Positions 1 to 11,103 of a stretch of 64,000 nucleotides of DNA are shown piece by piece. The stretch spans positions 43,501 to 107,500 of the forward strand of contig WBZZ01006556.1 in assembly GCA_019918135.1 (NCBI GenBank), given 5' to 3'. A model generated the notes under the pieces. The model was not told the origin of the DNA. It saw only the letters and a program-made list of their open reading frames with translations, and made no database searches. The translations under genes were made by a program, and so were the position numbers. Each line of letters starts with the position of its first letter. Positions within the stretch are counted from its first letter, which is position 1. Origin of the DNA: Paulinella micropora. Taxonomy: Eukaryota > Cercozoa > Imbricatea > Euglyphida > Paulinellidae.

Positions 1-393
1 CAGCGCGACCGCTCGCGTGAAAAGCTCTTTAGCCTTGGCGCGGTCCTTAGGCACCCCGTCGTCACCAAAGTAATACAGTATGCCCAGCATCTTTAGGGCG
101 CTGGTGTTGTTCTGGGCAGCGGCTCGTCTGTACCATTCAATAGCCTGAACAATATCTTGTGTCACGCCCTGGCCCCTTTTGTAACAAGCACCGAGCAAGA
201 ACTGGGCGGCTGCGTGCCCCTGCGCAGCCGCCCGCGCATACCACTGCGCTGCCAGGATCAAGTCCTTGGGCACACCCGCGCCTTGCGAGTAGCAGAGCCC
301 GAGGTGGCACTGGTACTGTGCGTCGCCCTGCGCGGCCGCCAGCGCGTACCGAGCCGCCCTTGTTTTCTGTCTGGCGCTTGGGCTTTGGGCCAT
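1..393 (-). CDS. Sel1-repeat protein (3' end outside window)
   Basis: This frame is open from an ATG at 393 to the window edge (131 codons), so only the N-terminal part is present. Short helical repeats of the Sel1 type follow one another: each has an A-x3-LG-x2-Y pattern, then G-x-GV-x2-D, then an A-x2-WY-x2-AA-x-QG helix. The visible copies contain 'HLGLCYSQGAGVPKD', 'LLGACYKRGQGVTQD' and 'MLGILYYFGDDGVPKD'. Sel1 solenoids are protein-interaction scaffolds; no partner can be named. The start was chosen because it is the first ATG of the frame, directly before the repeats. The first codons and upstream DNA are copied near 24.6 kb. A frame starting at 457 on the same strand overlaps it but shows no family features. 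Confidence 0.85.
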   Translation of the reverse strand, partial: MAQSPSARQKTRAARYALAAAQGDAQYQCHLGLCYSQGAGVPKDLILAAQWYARAAAQGHAAAQFLLGACYKRGQGVTQDIVQAIEWYRRAAAQNNTSALKMLGILYYFGDDGVPKDRAKAKELFTRAVAL

Positions 394-742
394 GTCCGAA
401 TTTTCCGGCAAAACTTAGTTTTTCAGCTATATCACACACCCAGAAATTTGGCGACAAATTTCAGGGCTTAAAAAAAAGAGAAAGGAACAGAGTGCTCGCC
501 AAATCCTAGTCGAGTGTGTCTCCCCCTCCCCTCTCTCTTCTCTCGCCCCTCTTCTTTCTCTCGCCCCTGTCCCTTCTCTCGCCCCTGTCACTGCCCTCGT
601 CCCGCACCTCAGAAGAAAGAGGGAAGGGGGGGGGACGGGCAAAAAAAAACTTGGTCATTCGCTCAACTCCCCCTAAAAAAAGCCAGCGTTTTTTCCTGTT
701 GGATACGGTCAAGAAAGGCAATACACCGGGGTTTTCTGGCAG
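394..742. repeat. Upstream region of the Sel1 gene, duplicated at 24.6 kb
   Basis: No gene is seen here. Bases about 370-530 match 24617-24780 nearly base for base in the same orientation, and parts recur near 23.2 kb and 25.97 kb. The shared core contains AATTTGGCGACAAATTTC, close to a palindrome, followed by an A/G-rich tract and a CT-rich tract. Because one copy lies just upstream of the Sel1 start, it is plausibly a promoter segment that has been copied around the region. The rest is CT-rich low-complexity sequence. Confidence 0.6.
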
Positions 743-833
743 TTGTTGCAAACCGCTGCATCGGCGGCAGCAGGCCCGCCGAGGCTGTACAACGACCAGA
801 TTATCTACCAGCCCGAACACGGACGAGGGATGA
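743..833 (+). pseudogene. Relic of an F-box/LRR gene 3' end
   Basis: About 90 bases match the last codons of the F-box/LRR gene that ends at 25881. The peptide here reads 'RLYNDQIIYQPE' where the other has 'LLYNNQLIYQP', and the preceding 'TAASA' run is also shared. Nothing else of the gene is left around it. This is a small coding fragment captured next to the repeat field, not a functional gene. Confidence 0.6.
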
Positions 834-1364
834 CTAGACCAACGGAAATGACATCTTTTGAGGGGCAAACTGGAAGCTGTGGTGTCCAGCCCCGCCTTGG
901 TGGAGGAGCTGCCTTTTCGGCGGGTCAGGTCCTTGTGCCACCTCTGCTCGTTCCCTTTGTTGTTGGGCAACAACTTTTTTTTTTCCTTTTTTCATATTTT
1001 CCTGACCTTGCGCACGGTGTGTCGAGCTAGTATGGCACGGTATCTGCTCCTAGTTTTCAGTGCCCCAAGTGTAAGACCGTCAAGTGGGCCGGATGCTGCG
1101 GCAGCCTGAGGGTGCCGTTGCAAGTGTCAAGTGTGATGCTTTGTCGAGTTTTAATTCAGCGTGATTTTTCTTGCACTTTCTTGGCGCCCTACTTTCCCTG
1201 TCCCTTCCCCTTCCCTCTCTTGCTCTTGCTCCCGATTCTCAGACAGTGAACTAAGACAATTCGTGCTTCCTCCTTCCCTGCCTCTTCCCTCCCCCTTTCT
1301 CCCTCCCCCCGTCTGTTTCCTTTGTTGTCGGGTCAAATTCTTTTTCCTTTTTTCATATTTTTCT

Positions 1365-1510
1365 GACCTTGCGCACGGTGGCCGAGCCATGGCACGGACA
1401 GGACGCCGCCGGGGTAGTGAGGGCTCCTGTCCTCCTGGCACATTGACCACTGCCCATCCATCCGCCGCAGGGTCGTGCTGGAGCACGGTGCGCAAGATCT
1501 GCGGAAATAG
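1365..1510 (+). repeat. Example of the Kozak-ATG repeat block
   Basis: This is a representative of at least 16 copies. GCGCACGGTGGCCGAGCC leads into an ATG in a near-ideal eukaryotic initiation context, then GCACGGACAGGACGCCGTCG. ATGs of other copies lie at 1933, 2634, 3369, 3690, 4280, 4799, 5608, 6059, 6541, 8068, 8824, 12215, 13071, 13497 and 14938, with a GTG variant near 6943. Several copies read M-A-R-T-G-R-R-R-G-S-E-A, then a stop after 'LLAH'; others continue in another frame. All copies end near the CGTGCTGGAGCACG palindrome. Whether the peptide is made, or the block is a promoter with its first codons, cannot be told from one strain. Confidence 0.6.
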
Positions 1511-4500
1511 GAAAAGTATGACAAGTAGAAAAAAGAATTTCTTTGGACGTGTTTGCACGCGCAAACAAGGGACGAAAGGAGGGGAAGGGGGAGGATGAAT
1601 GGCGCAGAAGCTACAAACAAAATAAATACATGCAACGCCTCCACTAACCTTCCCTATGCCGGGCCCTTCTCCTCTTAGTTTTCAGTGCCAAGATTACAAA
1701 TTTGTCACGGATTTTTTTTAAATTTTTTTGTACACCGGCAAAGCGCGCCCCTGCCCTCCCGATTCTCAGACAGTGAGAAAGGGCGGGTAGAAGCACATCT
1801 CCCTTCTTCTCCCCCTTCTTTTCCTCCCCCCCCCCTTCTTCCCTTCCCCCGTCTGTTCCCTTTTTTGTCGGGCAAAAAAAATTTTTTTTCCTCGTTTAAT
1901 ATTTTTCTGACCTTGCGCACGGTGGCCGAGCCATGGCACGGACAGGATGCAGTCGGGCCGGTCGGGGCCTTTGTCTTCCTAGTACATTGACCACCGCCCA
2001 TTCATTCGCCGCAGGGTCGTGCTGGAGCACGGTGCCCTGCTCCTAGTTTTCAGTGTCCAATGTAAGACCGTCGAGCTTTAATTCAACGCATTCTTTTTCG
2101 CACTCTCTTGGCGCCCCTACTCCCCCCCCCCCTTCCCTCCCGCTCCCGATTTCCCCTTCCCGTGCTCCTTGAGCCCCCAGGGCTCAGGGGGCTCAGAGGG
2201 AGGGAAGAAAGAAAGGGGGAGGGGGGGGGCGCCCCACCCCATCGGTGGGCTCCAAAAAAAATTTTACTTATTTTTGCCCCCCGCTCTGAGGAGGGAGGGG
2301 GTTGTGCCGCGTGCTGTCCCTTTTTCTTCCCAGCTGTCTGCCGGTCTCAGGGGGGTTTGCCTTCCTAGATTTCAATCCAATCCGATTTTTTTTGGGATGC
2401 GTTTGCACGCGCAAACAAGAGACGAGGGGAGGGAGGGGGAGGAGAAAGAGGAAGAGGGAAGAAGGGGAAGGGGAGTGATTCCCCCGCCCCCCTCCCTTCC
2501 CTCTGTTCCCGTCGTCCCCCCCCCATTTCATTCCACCCCGTTTGTTTCTTTGGTTGTCGGGCAAAGAAAAAAATTTCCGCAGATCTTTTCATATTTTTCA
2601 TATTTTTCCGACCTTGCGCACGGTGGCCGAGCCATGGCACGGACAGGACGCCGTCAGGATTGTGAGGCCCTTGTCCACCTGCTACATTGACCACCGCCCG
2701 TCCATCCGCCGCGGAGCTGCGCTGGGGCACAGTGCGCAAGATGTAAAAAACTAACATTCTGTACCCCGCCGACTTTTACTAAAGTCGGCGGGGCCGGGCC
2801 GTGTCAATATGGACAAGTGGGAAGTAATCTCTATTGGAAAATGCGTACAAAAATAGATACAGTAAACAAAAGAAATCGCCGACAGCAAGAAAGGTTGTAG
2901 AGAGAGAGAGATGCCAAGATTAAAGCTTTGTCAAAAAAAATTTATTAATTTTTTTTTGTAAATTCTTAGCGCCCCCCCTGCCCTTTCTCTTTCCCTCTCC
3001 TAGGTCTCAGTGGCAAGTGTAAGACAGTCGAGCTTCAATTCAGCGTATTCTTTTTCGCACTTTCTTGGCGCGCCCTCCCCCTTCCCTCTCCCGCTCTCCG
3101 TTCTCAGATGATAGGCAAGCACAGATCGTGCTTTTCCCTTCCCTGCCTCTTGCTTTTTGTTAATGGTGCTGCGTGCTTGTCACGGTTTTTCTTGCGTTAA
3201 TGGTGCTGCGGCAGGTACGACAGTAGGGCGGGGGCTGCTGCTCTCCCCCCTTGCCCTTCTCCGCCCCCTCCCCTTGCTCGTCTGTTTCTTTGGTTGTCAG
3301 ACAATTTTTTTTTCCTCTTTTCATATTCCTGCAGATATTTTTCTGACCTTGCGCAAGGTGGCCGAGTCATGGCACGGACAGGACGCCGTCGGGGTTGTGA
3401 GGCCCCCTGCCCCCATAGCACAATGACCACCGCGCCATCCATCCGCCGCGGGGGGGCAAGGGGGAACAGAGGGACGAGAGAGGGGACGGGGATGGAGAGC
3501 ACACCCGCCCCTCCCTGTACACGTTCTCAGTGCCAAGATTAAAATTTTTTCTTTTAGTAATTTCTTTTCGCGTGATTTTTCTTGTACACCGGCGAAGCGC
3601 GCCCCTACCCTCCCCTCTCCCCTCAGACAACAACAACCTCCCCTTCCCTCCTTTCATATTTTTCTGACATTGCGCACGGTGGCCGAGCTATGACACGGAC
3701 AAGAAGCCGTCGGGGTAAGCGAGGGGCTCTTGTCCTTCTGGCACACATGACCATGGGGGCAGTACCATTCGCCGCAGGTCGTGCTGGAGCACGGTGCTCC
3801 GCTCTTAGTTTTCAGTGCCCGAGAGTACGACCGTCGAACTGTAATTCAGCGTACATTACGTTTTCTTGGCGCGGCCCCTGCCCCTGTCCCTCTCCCGCTC
3901 CCTGTTCTCAGTGCCAATATTAAAACTTTGTCAGGGATTTCTTTTTTCGCGTGATTTTGTACACCGGCGAAGCGCGCCCCTGCCTCTTCCCTCTGCAAGA
4001 TCTGCGGAAATATATGCGGGAATATGAAAAGTGGAAAAGAAATTTTTTTTGGAACGCGTTTGCACGCGCTCTGAGGAGGGACGAGGGGAGGGGAAAGATA
4101 GCAGTGGACAGGGGGGACAGAGGGACGAGAGGGAGCACACCCCGCCCCCTTCTTCCCCCCTTCCTCTTCCTCCCTCCTTCCCCCTTTCTTTTTCCCCTGC
4201 CCGTCTGTTTTTCTTGTTGTCGGGCAATTTTGTTTCCTTTTTTCATATTTCCGCAGGTCTTGCGCACGGTGGCCTAGCTATGGCACAGACAGCACGCCGT
4301 CGGGGTAGTGATGCTCTTGTACGACCGTCGAGTGGGCCGGATGCTGTGGCAACCTGAGGGTGCCGTTGCAAGTGTCAAGTGTAAGACTTTGTCGAGCTTT
4401 AATTCAGCGTATTTCGTACATTCTTAGCGCCCCCTCCCCTCTCCCCTCCTCTGAGCCCAGGGGGGCTCAAGGCGCCCCCCCCCCCTCCCTCTGCAAGATC

Positions 4501-5274
4501 TGCGGAAATATCTGCGGGAATATGAAAAGTGGAAAAGAATTTTTTTTAGAACGCGTTTGCACGCGCTCTGAGGAGGGACAAGAGGAGGGAGGGGATAGCA
4601 GGGGACAAGGGAAACAGAGGGACGAGAGGGAGGACGAGGGGAAGCACACCCCGCCCCTTCCTGTACACGTTCTCAGTACCAAGATTAAAATTTTTTCTTT
4701 TAGTAATTTCTTCTCGCGTGGTTTTTTCGTGTACACCGGCGAAGCGCGCCCCTACCCTCCTTTCATATTTCTCTGACCTTGCGCACGGTGGCTGCGCTAT
4801 GGCACGGACAGGAAGCCGTCGGGGTAAGTGGAGGGGCTCTTGTCCTTCTAGCACATTGACAACCGCCCATCCATTCGCCGCAGGTCGTGCTGGAGCACGG
4901 TGCTTTGCTCCTAGTTTTCAGTGCCAGAGTGTAAGACTGTCGAGCTTTAATTCAGCGTAAATTACGTTTTCCTGGCGCGCTCTCCGCCCTTTCCCTCTCC
5001 CTCTCCCTATTCTCAGTGCCAAGATTGAAATCTTGTCAGTAAAACCTTTTATTAAATTTTTCTTGTACACCGGCGAAGCGCGCCCCTGCTCCTCCTTCCC
5101 TGCCTCTCCCCTATGCAAGGATATGCGGAAATATCTGCAGGAATATGAAAAATGGAAAGCAACAATTTTTTTTGGAACGCGTTTGCACGCGCTCTGAGGA
5201 GGGACAAAAGGAGGGGGGAAGGAATAAGCAGATGACAAAGGTGAGAGGGGCGACGAGAGTGAGAGGGAGGGCTA

Positions 5275-5460
5275 CAACAGGTCTTCCTCACGGCGGCCCA
5301 GCCGAGCGTCTGTGTGGGATTTTCTTTCTGCGCAAGTAGGTTTTGGCGCCAAATTGGCGCTTACGGCCGTTTCCCCGGGAAAGCTAAGACGTACTGCCCG
5401 GCTGGACCCTGGCGGGCGCACCCTACCTCTGGACGGCACAATTTGGCGCCAAATCTAGCT
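5275..5460. repeat. Duplicated segment with TTTGGCGCCAAA palindromes
   Basis: This segment is repeated at about 14777-14937 with few differences. It holds two exact copies of the palindrome TTTGGCGCCAAA (5342-5353 and 5442-5453), which fits the E2F-site consensus. The 14.8-kb copy has lost the perfect dyad. No reading frame of note crosses it. Confidence 0.6.
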
Positions 5461-8400
5461 GGGGCCGTTCCGGAGGCTCAAGGAGCAGGGGGAAGGGGGA
5501 GGGGAAGGGCGCAGAAGCTGCAAAAGAAATAAATACATGCAACGCCTCCACAGGTCGGCCTCCCCTCTGTTCATATCCCCGCGGACCCTGCGCACAGTGG
5601 CCGAGCTATGACACGGACAGGACGCCGTCGGGACCGGCCGGGGCTCCGACGGCGTCCTAGCACATTGACCACCGCCCATCCATTCGCGCAGGGTCGTGCT
5701 GGAGCACGGTGCCCCGAGAGTAAGGCCGTCGAGCTTTAATTCAGCGTATTCTTTTTCGCACTCTCTTGGCGCGCGAGTAGAGCACAGACGGTGCCGGCCA
5801 GGATTCATGGCTCGGGCTACCGCAGCGACATGACGTGGGCCGGATGCTGCGGCAGCCTGAGGGTGCCGTTGCAAGTGTCAAGTGTAAGACTTTGTCGAGT
5901 TTTAATCCAGCGTAGACTTTTCTTGCACTTTCTTGGCGCCCTACTCCTCCTCCCTCTCCCTTCCCTTCTTTCCCCCTCTGTTCTCTTTGTTGTCGGGCAA
6001 AAAAAATTTTCCGCAGATCTTTTTATATTTTTCTGATCTTGCGCACGGTAGCCGAGCCATGGCACGGACAGGACGCCGTCGGAGTAGTGAGGCTTTTGTC
6101 CTCCTAGCACATTGACCACGGGGGCAGTACCATCCGCCGCAGGGTCGTGCTGGGGGCACGGTGATCCGCTCCTAGTTTTCAGTGCTAATTCAGCGTGGAC
6201 TTTCTTGCACTTTCTTGGCGCCCCACTCTCTCCTGTCCCTTCCCTCTCCCTCTTGGTTCTCAGTGCTAGGATTAAAACTTTGTCAACAATTTTTTTATTG
6301 ATCTTTCTTGTACACCGGCGAAGCGCGCCCCTGCCCTCCCTTCTCCCGCTCCTACCCCCGATTCTCCGACAGTGACGGGGGGGGGGATGCACACCCCGCC
6401 CTTTTCTTCCCCGCCCCCCTTCCTCTTCCTCCCTTTTTTCCCCCTTCTTTTTCCCCCCGTCTGTTCCCTTTGTTGTCGGGCAAAAAAAATCTCCACAGAT
6501 CTTTTCATATTTTTCCGACCTTGTGCATTGTGGCTGAGCCATGGCACGGACATGACGCCGTCGTCGGGGGTAGTGAGGCCCTTGTCCTCCTAGCACAATT
6601 GACCACGGGGCAGTACCATCCGCCGCAGGGTCGTGCTGGAGCACGGTGCACATGATCCGCGGAAATATCTGCGGAAATATGAAAATTGGAAATGAAAATT
6701 TGTTTTGGAACGCGTTTGCACGCGCAAACAAGGGACGAGGGGAGGGGGGGGGTAGCAGGGGACAAGGGAAACAGAGGGACGAGAGTGAGGGGGGGGGAAA
6801 GCACACCCCCTTCTTCCTCCCTTCCTCTTCCTCCCTCCTTCCCCCCTTTATTTCGTTTTCCCCGTTTGTTCCCCCCCTTGTTCTCGGGCCAACATTTTTT
6901 TTCTTTTTTATATTTTTCTGACCTTGCGCACTGGCCGAGCCGTGGTACGGACAGGACGCCGTCGGGCCGGCCGGGGCTCTTGTCCTCCTAGCACATTAAC
7001 CACGGGGGCAGTACTATTCGCCGCAGGGTCGTGCTGGGGGCACGGTGCTCCGCTCCTAGTTTTCAGTGCTCAAGTGTACGACCGTCGAGTGGGCCGGATG
7101 CTGCGACAGCCTGAGGGTGACGTTGCAAGTGTCAAGTGTAAGACTTTGTCGAGTTTTAATTCAGCGTAATTTTTCTTGCACTTTCTTGGCGCCCCCTGCC
7201 ACTTCCTCTCTCCCCTGAGTCCAGGGGGGGCTTAAGGAGCAGGCGAAGGGAAGGGTGAATGGCGCGGAAGCTACAAACAAAATAAATACATGCAACGCTT
7301 CTACTAATCCCCCCCCCCTATGCCGGGCGCCTTCCCCCCTTCACTCTTACTGACGAGGGGAAAAGATAGATTAATCCTCCTCGGCCCCTTCCTCTCTGTA
7401 GTTTTCAGTGCCAAGACTACAACTCTGTCATGGATTTTTTGCGCTGATTTTTGTACACCGGCGAAGCGCGCCCCTGCCCTCCCTCTCCCGCTCCGCTCCC
7501 GATTCTCAGACAGTGAGGGGGGTGACGGGGGAGAAGCACATCCCGCCCCCTTCTGCCTCCCTTCCACTTTTTCTAGTGAGGCCCTTGTCCTTCTGGCACA
7601 ATTGACTACTGCCCATTCATCCGCCGCAGGGTCGTGCTGGAGCACAGTGCTCCGCTCCTAGTTTTCAGTGCCCCAAGTGTAAGACCGTCGAGCTTTAATT
7701 CAGCGTATTCCTTTTCGCACTCTCATGGCGCGCCCCTTTCCCTTTCCCGCTCCCTCTCTTGGTTCTCAGTGCCAAGATTAAAACTTTGTCAGAGATTTTT
7801 TTATTAATTTTTTCTTGTACACCGGCGAAGCGCGCCCCTACCCTCCCCCTACTCTACTCCCTCCCCTCTCCCTGAGCCCAGAGGGCTCAAGGAGCAGGGG
7901 AAGGGGAGGGGAAGTGCGCACAAGTTACTTTCTTGGCTTCCCCTGCCCCTTTACCTCTCCCATTCCCCCCCCTTTTTTCCCCCTGTCTGTTTCCTTTGTT
8001 GTCGAACAAAAATAATTTTTTTCCCCTCTTTTCATGTTTTTCTGACCTTGCGCACGGTGGCTTAGCCATGGCGCTGACAGGATGCAGTCGGGGTAGTGAG
8101 GCTTTTGTTCTCCTGGCGCATTAACCACCGATCATCCATCCGCCGCAGAGTCGTGCTGGAGCGCAGTGCTCCGCTCCTAGTTTTCAGTGCCCAAGTCTAA
8201 GGCCGTCTAGCTTTAATTCAGCGTAAATTCTCTCCCTTTCATAGTTCTCAGTGTCAGGTGTAAGACTTTGTCGAGTTTTAATTCAGCGTAAATTACATTT
8301 TCTTGCGCGGCCCCCTTCCCCCCCCCCCGTGCCACTTCTTTCGCTCGCTCTCCGTTCTCTCCTAGTTCTCAGCGCCAAAGTTAAAAACTTTGCCAGGGAT

Positions 8401-9395
8401 TTTCTTATTATCTTTTTCTTGTACACCGGCGAAGCGCGCCCCTGCCCTCCCCCTCTCTTCTTTAGATTTGTTTTGTGTCTTCTCTCTTCTCTAATCCCCC
8501 CACCCCCTGAGCCAGGGGTCTGAAAGAGCAGGGGGCAGAACTAAACACAAAACTAAGAGGATGCCACTGAGTTCATGCCGGGGCGCTTCTCCCCCTTCAT
8601 CAAAATATTTTTTTCTGCCACCCTCCCCTGAGCCCAGGGGGCTCAAGGAGCAGGGGAGGGGAGGGTGAATGGCGCAGAAGCTACAAACAAAATAAATACA
8701 TGCAACGCCTCCACTAACCCCCCCCCCTCCCTTCTTCCCCCCCTCTGTTCCCTTTGTTGTCGGGAAAAAAAATGTCTTTTCCTCTTTTCATATTTTTCTG
8801 ACCTTGCGCACGTTGGCCGAGCCATGGCACGGACAGGACGCCGTCGTCGGGGGTAGTGAGGCACTTGTCCTCCTAGCATATTGACCACCTCCCGTCCATC
8901 CGCCGCAGGGTCGTGCTGGAGCACGGTGCGCAAGATCTAGTTGCAGTGCCCCAAGTGTACGACCGTCGAGTCGGCCGGATGCTACGGCAGCCTGAGGTTG
9001 CCGTTGCAAGTGTCAAGTGTAAGAACTTGTCGAGCTTTAATTCAGCGTAAATAAAATTTTCTTGGCGCGGCCCCCCCTGCCTCTTCCCTCTGCAAGATCT
9101 GCGGAAATAGGAAAAATATGAAAAGTGGAAAAGAAAACTTTTTTTGGAACGCGTTTGCACGCGCAAACAAGGGACGAGGAGAGCGGGGGATAGCAGGGGA
9201 CAAGGGGAACAGAGGGACGAGAGGGGGGGGAGGGAAGCACACCACGCCCCCTTCTTCTCCTCTTCTTCTTCCTCCCTCCCTCCCCTCGGGTTCTTAGTTT
9301 CAATTGTATGAAGCGGGCGGGCTTAGAAAAGACATTTCTACGCTTTCTTTCCTGTCTTGTTTTGGAGGTAGTGCATTTTTGTCCTCCTGTCGCCG

Positions 9396-11103
9396 ATGCT
9401 GTGGGCGGGAGGACCCGACGCTAAGCTGGTTCCTACCCGGGCTACCAAGTACTACGCACTAGCCGTCGTGCAGTGCGCCCTGCCGCACGTCAGTGGTCTG
9501 GAGTTCGGCCTCACGGCGGGTCGGCAGTGTGTCTGGCTAGACAATTGTGCACAGCTGGCGCGCGACCTGGGCGGACGGACTGGATACCTCCACGCAGTCG
9601 ACGAGTCGGACTTTACGGCAGCTGCGGATGGGCTGTGGCACACCAGCCGCTCCGAGCAGGCGCCGGCGTCAATTGCAGGTGGAAGCCACAGGGTGCCGGA
9701 CCTTTTCCTCGAGCTGCAGCGCCTGGCGGGCGACGACGTGCGCCTGCTGGTGTTCGGAGACGCACGGTCGCCCCCGCCACGGCCGCCCGACTTCTGGCTG
9801 GACTTTGGCCAGCGGCACTTTTTGGACGCCGAGGGTCTCACGTCGCTGGGCCACGGGGCAGTCGGCACAGTCTACGATGTGCCCGGGCAGGGCCACGTCC
9901 TCAAGGAGTCCCGCTGCGCGGTCGAGAATCTGGTGCCAGGGCAGGGCATCTTCTGGCACCAAACGCGGTTCGCGAGTTCGCGCTTTGCGCGGTCCGCCTC
10001 TGGTGTCGTGCCGTTGCTGCGGTACGGGTTCCGGCGGGCCAGCACCGTCGCCCCACTGCTAATAGAATCGATGGTAGTAGGTGGTCTGTACAGTCGGTAC
10101 AAACAGGAGTGGGAACACCGCGCCAAGTCGTTGCTGGTGTTGCAGACGTTGTGGCCGAAAGCGAAGGGCGAGCCGTTGTACAAGATGCTGCAGAGCCCCG
10201 CCATCGCGGGTCTGCCACAAGCTCTGGTACGCATAGAACGCGTCATCGCGGAGATGCACGCGGCGGGGTACGCACACAACGACCTGCACGCCAACAACAT
10301 CTTGGTGTCCTGTCAGCAGGTCACGGTGATTGACTACGACCTGGCCAGGCCCGCGAATGCGGATAGCACCTTCCTGGACTACCTGTCGCTGGCGCACCTG
10401 ACGTTTGACGCCCAGCCCGCTAGCGCGGGCTGGATGGGGGGCTCGGGGGGCTCTGCCCCCCCGGTTCCAGCGTGAACATCTGCAGTTGTTAGGTCTCGAC
10501 CCCAACACCACCAGCTACGACGTCGAGTACCACCTGGCACCACATAAGGTTATTGCCTTGCTGGCCAGCACGACGGACCCGCGGGCCTTCCGCGCGGTGC
10601 TACAATCCATGCCTCCTATAACAACTATCCCCATGTCGCTGCACGTACCGGCCTGCCTAACCAGGACGCAGCCGCCGGCTAGCACGGTCCGTGCCCAAGA
10701 GGCCTTGGAGGACGTGGCCAGCTTGTACGGCCTGTTCTTGAACGAGGAGCAACGCCTGGCCCTGCAAACGGAAAAACTAGCGATTAAAAGTTCCGGCATG
10801 ACAGAAAGCGAAGCGGCTTTTCATCGCAAGTGGACCAAGGCCGCGTTCACGGCCCTGTCGCATGCTGCCGCGGGCCTTGAGATTTCGGGGCTTGCTATTA
10901 GCGAGGAGGCTGCGAACAAACGTTTTCTGGCCGCGCAGCCAGCGCCGCCCAGGCTCGTGACTCATCGGCTGGTGCACAGGAGCGGGTCCGACGGGGCTGG
11001 TCAATTGTCGGGCTACATTGGAGGGGAAACTACGCTACGACTACCGTCTGCCACACTTCGAAAGACCTCACGCCCTAGGCAGGACGTCCGTGCCACCGCC
11101 TAA
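9396..11103 (+). pseudogene. Protein-kinase-like gene broken by a hairpin insertion
   Basis: The first frame (9396-10475) encodes a kinase-fold protein after a unique N-terminal region of about 145 residues. Visible parts are a glycine-rich loop (LGHGAVGTVY, residues 151-160), a candidate lysine in VLKE (about 170), a catalytic loop HNDLHANN (about 294-301) and a metal-binding IDYD (about 312-315). The loop form H-x-DLH-x2-N is typical of atypical and small-molecule kinases. The frame then runs into a G/C hairpin segment (about 10411-10468) and stops at 10475. The downstream +1 frame to 11103 continues with normal composition ('REHLQLLGLDPNTT...'). Removing about 58 bases would rejoin them, so the native gene probably ran to 11103. 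The substrate is unknown. The truncated product may still be made. Confidence 0.65.
10411..10468. mobile_element. Hairpin mini-element inserted in the kinase-like gene
   Basis: It consists of two adjacent inverted repeats: CAGCCCGC-TAGC-GCGGGCTG-type DNA, then GGGGGGC-TCT-GCCCCCC. Its inferred length (58 nt, not a multiple of three) explains the frame change in the host gene. Related dyads occur near 30355 and twice near 34510-34560 (CAGCCCGCTGGCGCGGGCTG). It resembles the double-hairpin elements known from some organelle genomes, although this context is nuclear or viral. Exact ends cannot be fixed without an empty-site homologue. Confidence 0.55.

Larger units (their letters stand above)
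836..9395. repeat. Composite repeat field 1 (no intact genes)
   Basis: This 8.5-kb stretch is a patchwork of five recurring blocks. (a) A 3'-end motif read on + as TCAGTGCCAAGTGTAAGAC, then GTCGAGCTTTAATTCAGCG. (b) TTGTACACCGGCGAAGCGCG followed by C-rich DNA (near 1728, 3590, 3958, 4730, 5064, 6309, 7452, 7817 and 8420). (c) TTGTTGTCGGGCAAAAAA, a T-rich tract, TTTCATATTTTTCTGACC, GCGCACGGTGGCCGAGCC and an ATG, ending in CGTGCTGGAGCACG. (d) Repeated ATCTGCGGAAATAT, then GTTTGCACGCGCAAAC (near 1550, 2400, 4060, 4555, 5180, 6715 and 9150). (e) GAGCCCAGGGGGCTCAAGGA with ACAAACAAAATAAATACATG (near 1605, 7265 and 8680). Long open frames here are shadows of purine- or pyrimidine-rich tracts and change frame from copy to copy. 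I see no intact protein gene. Confidence 0.85.
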
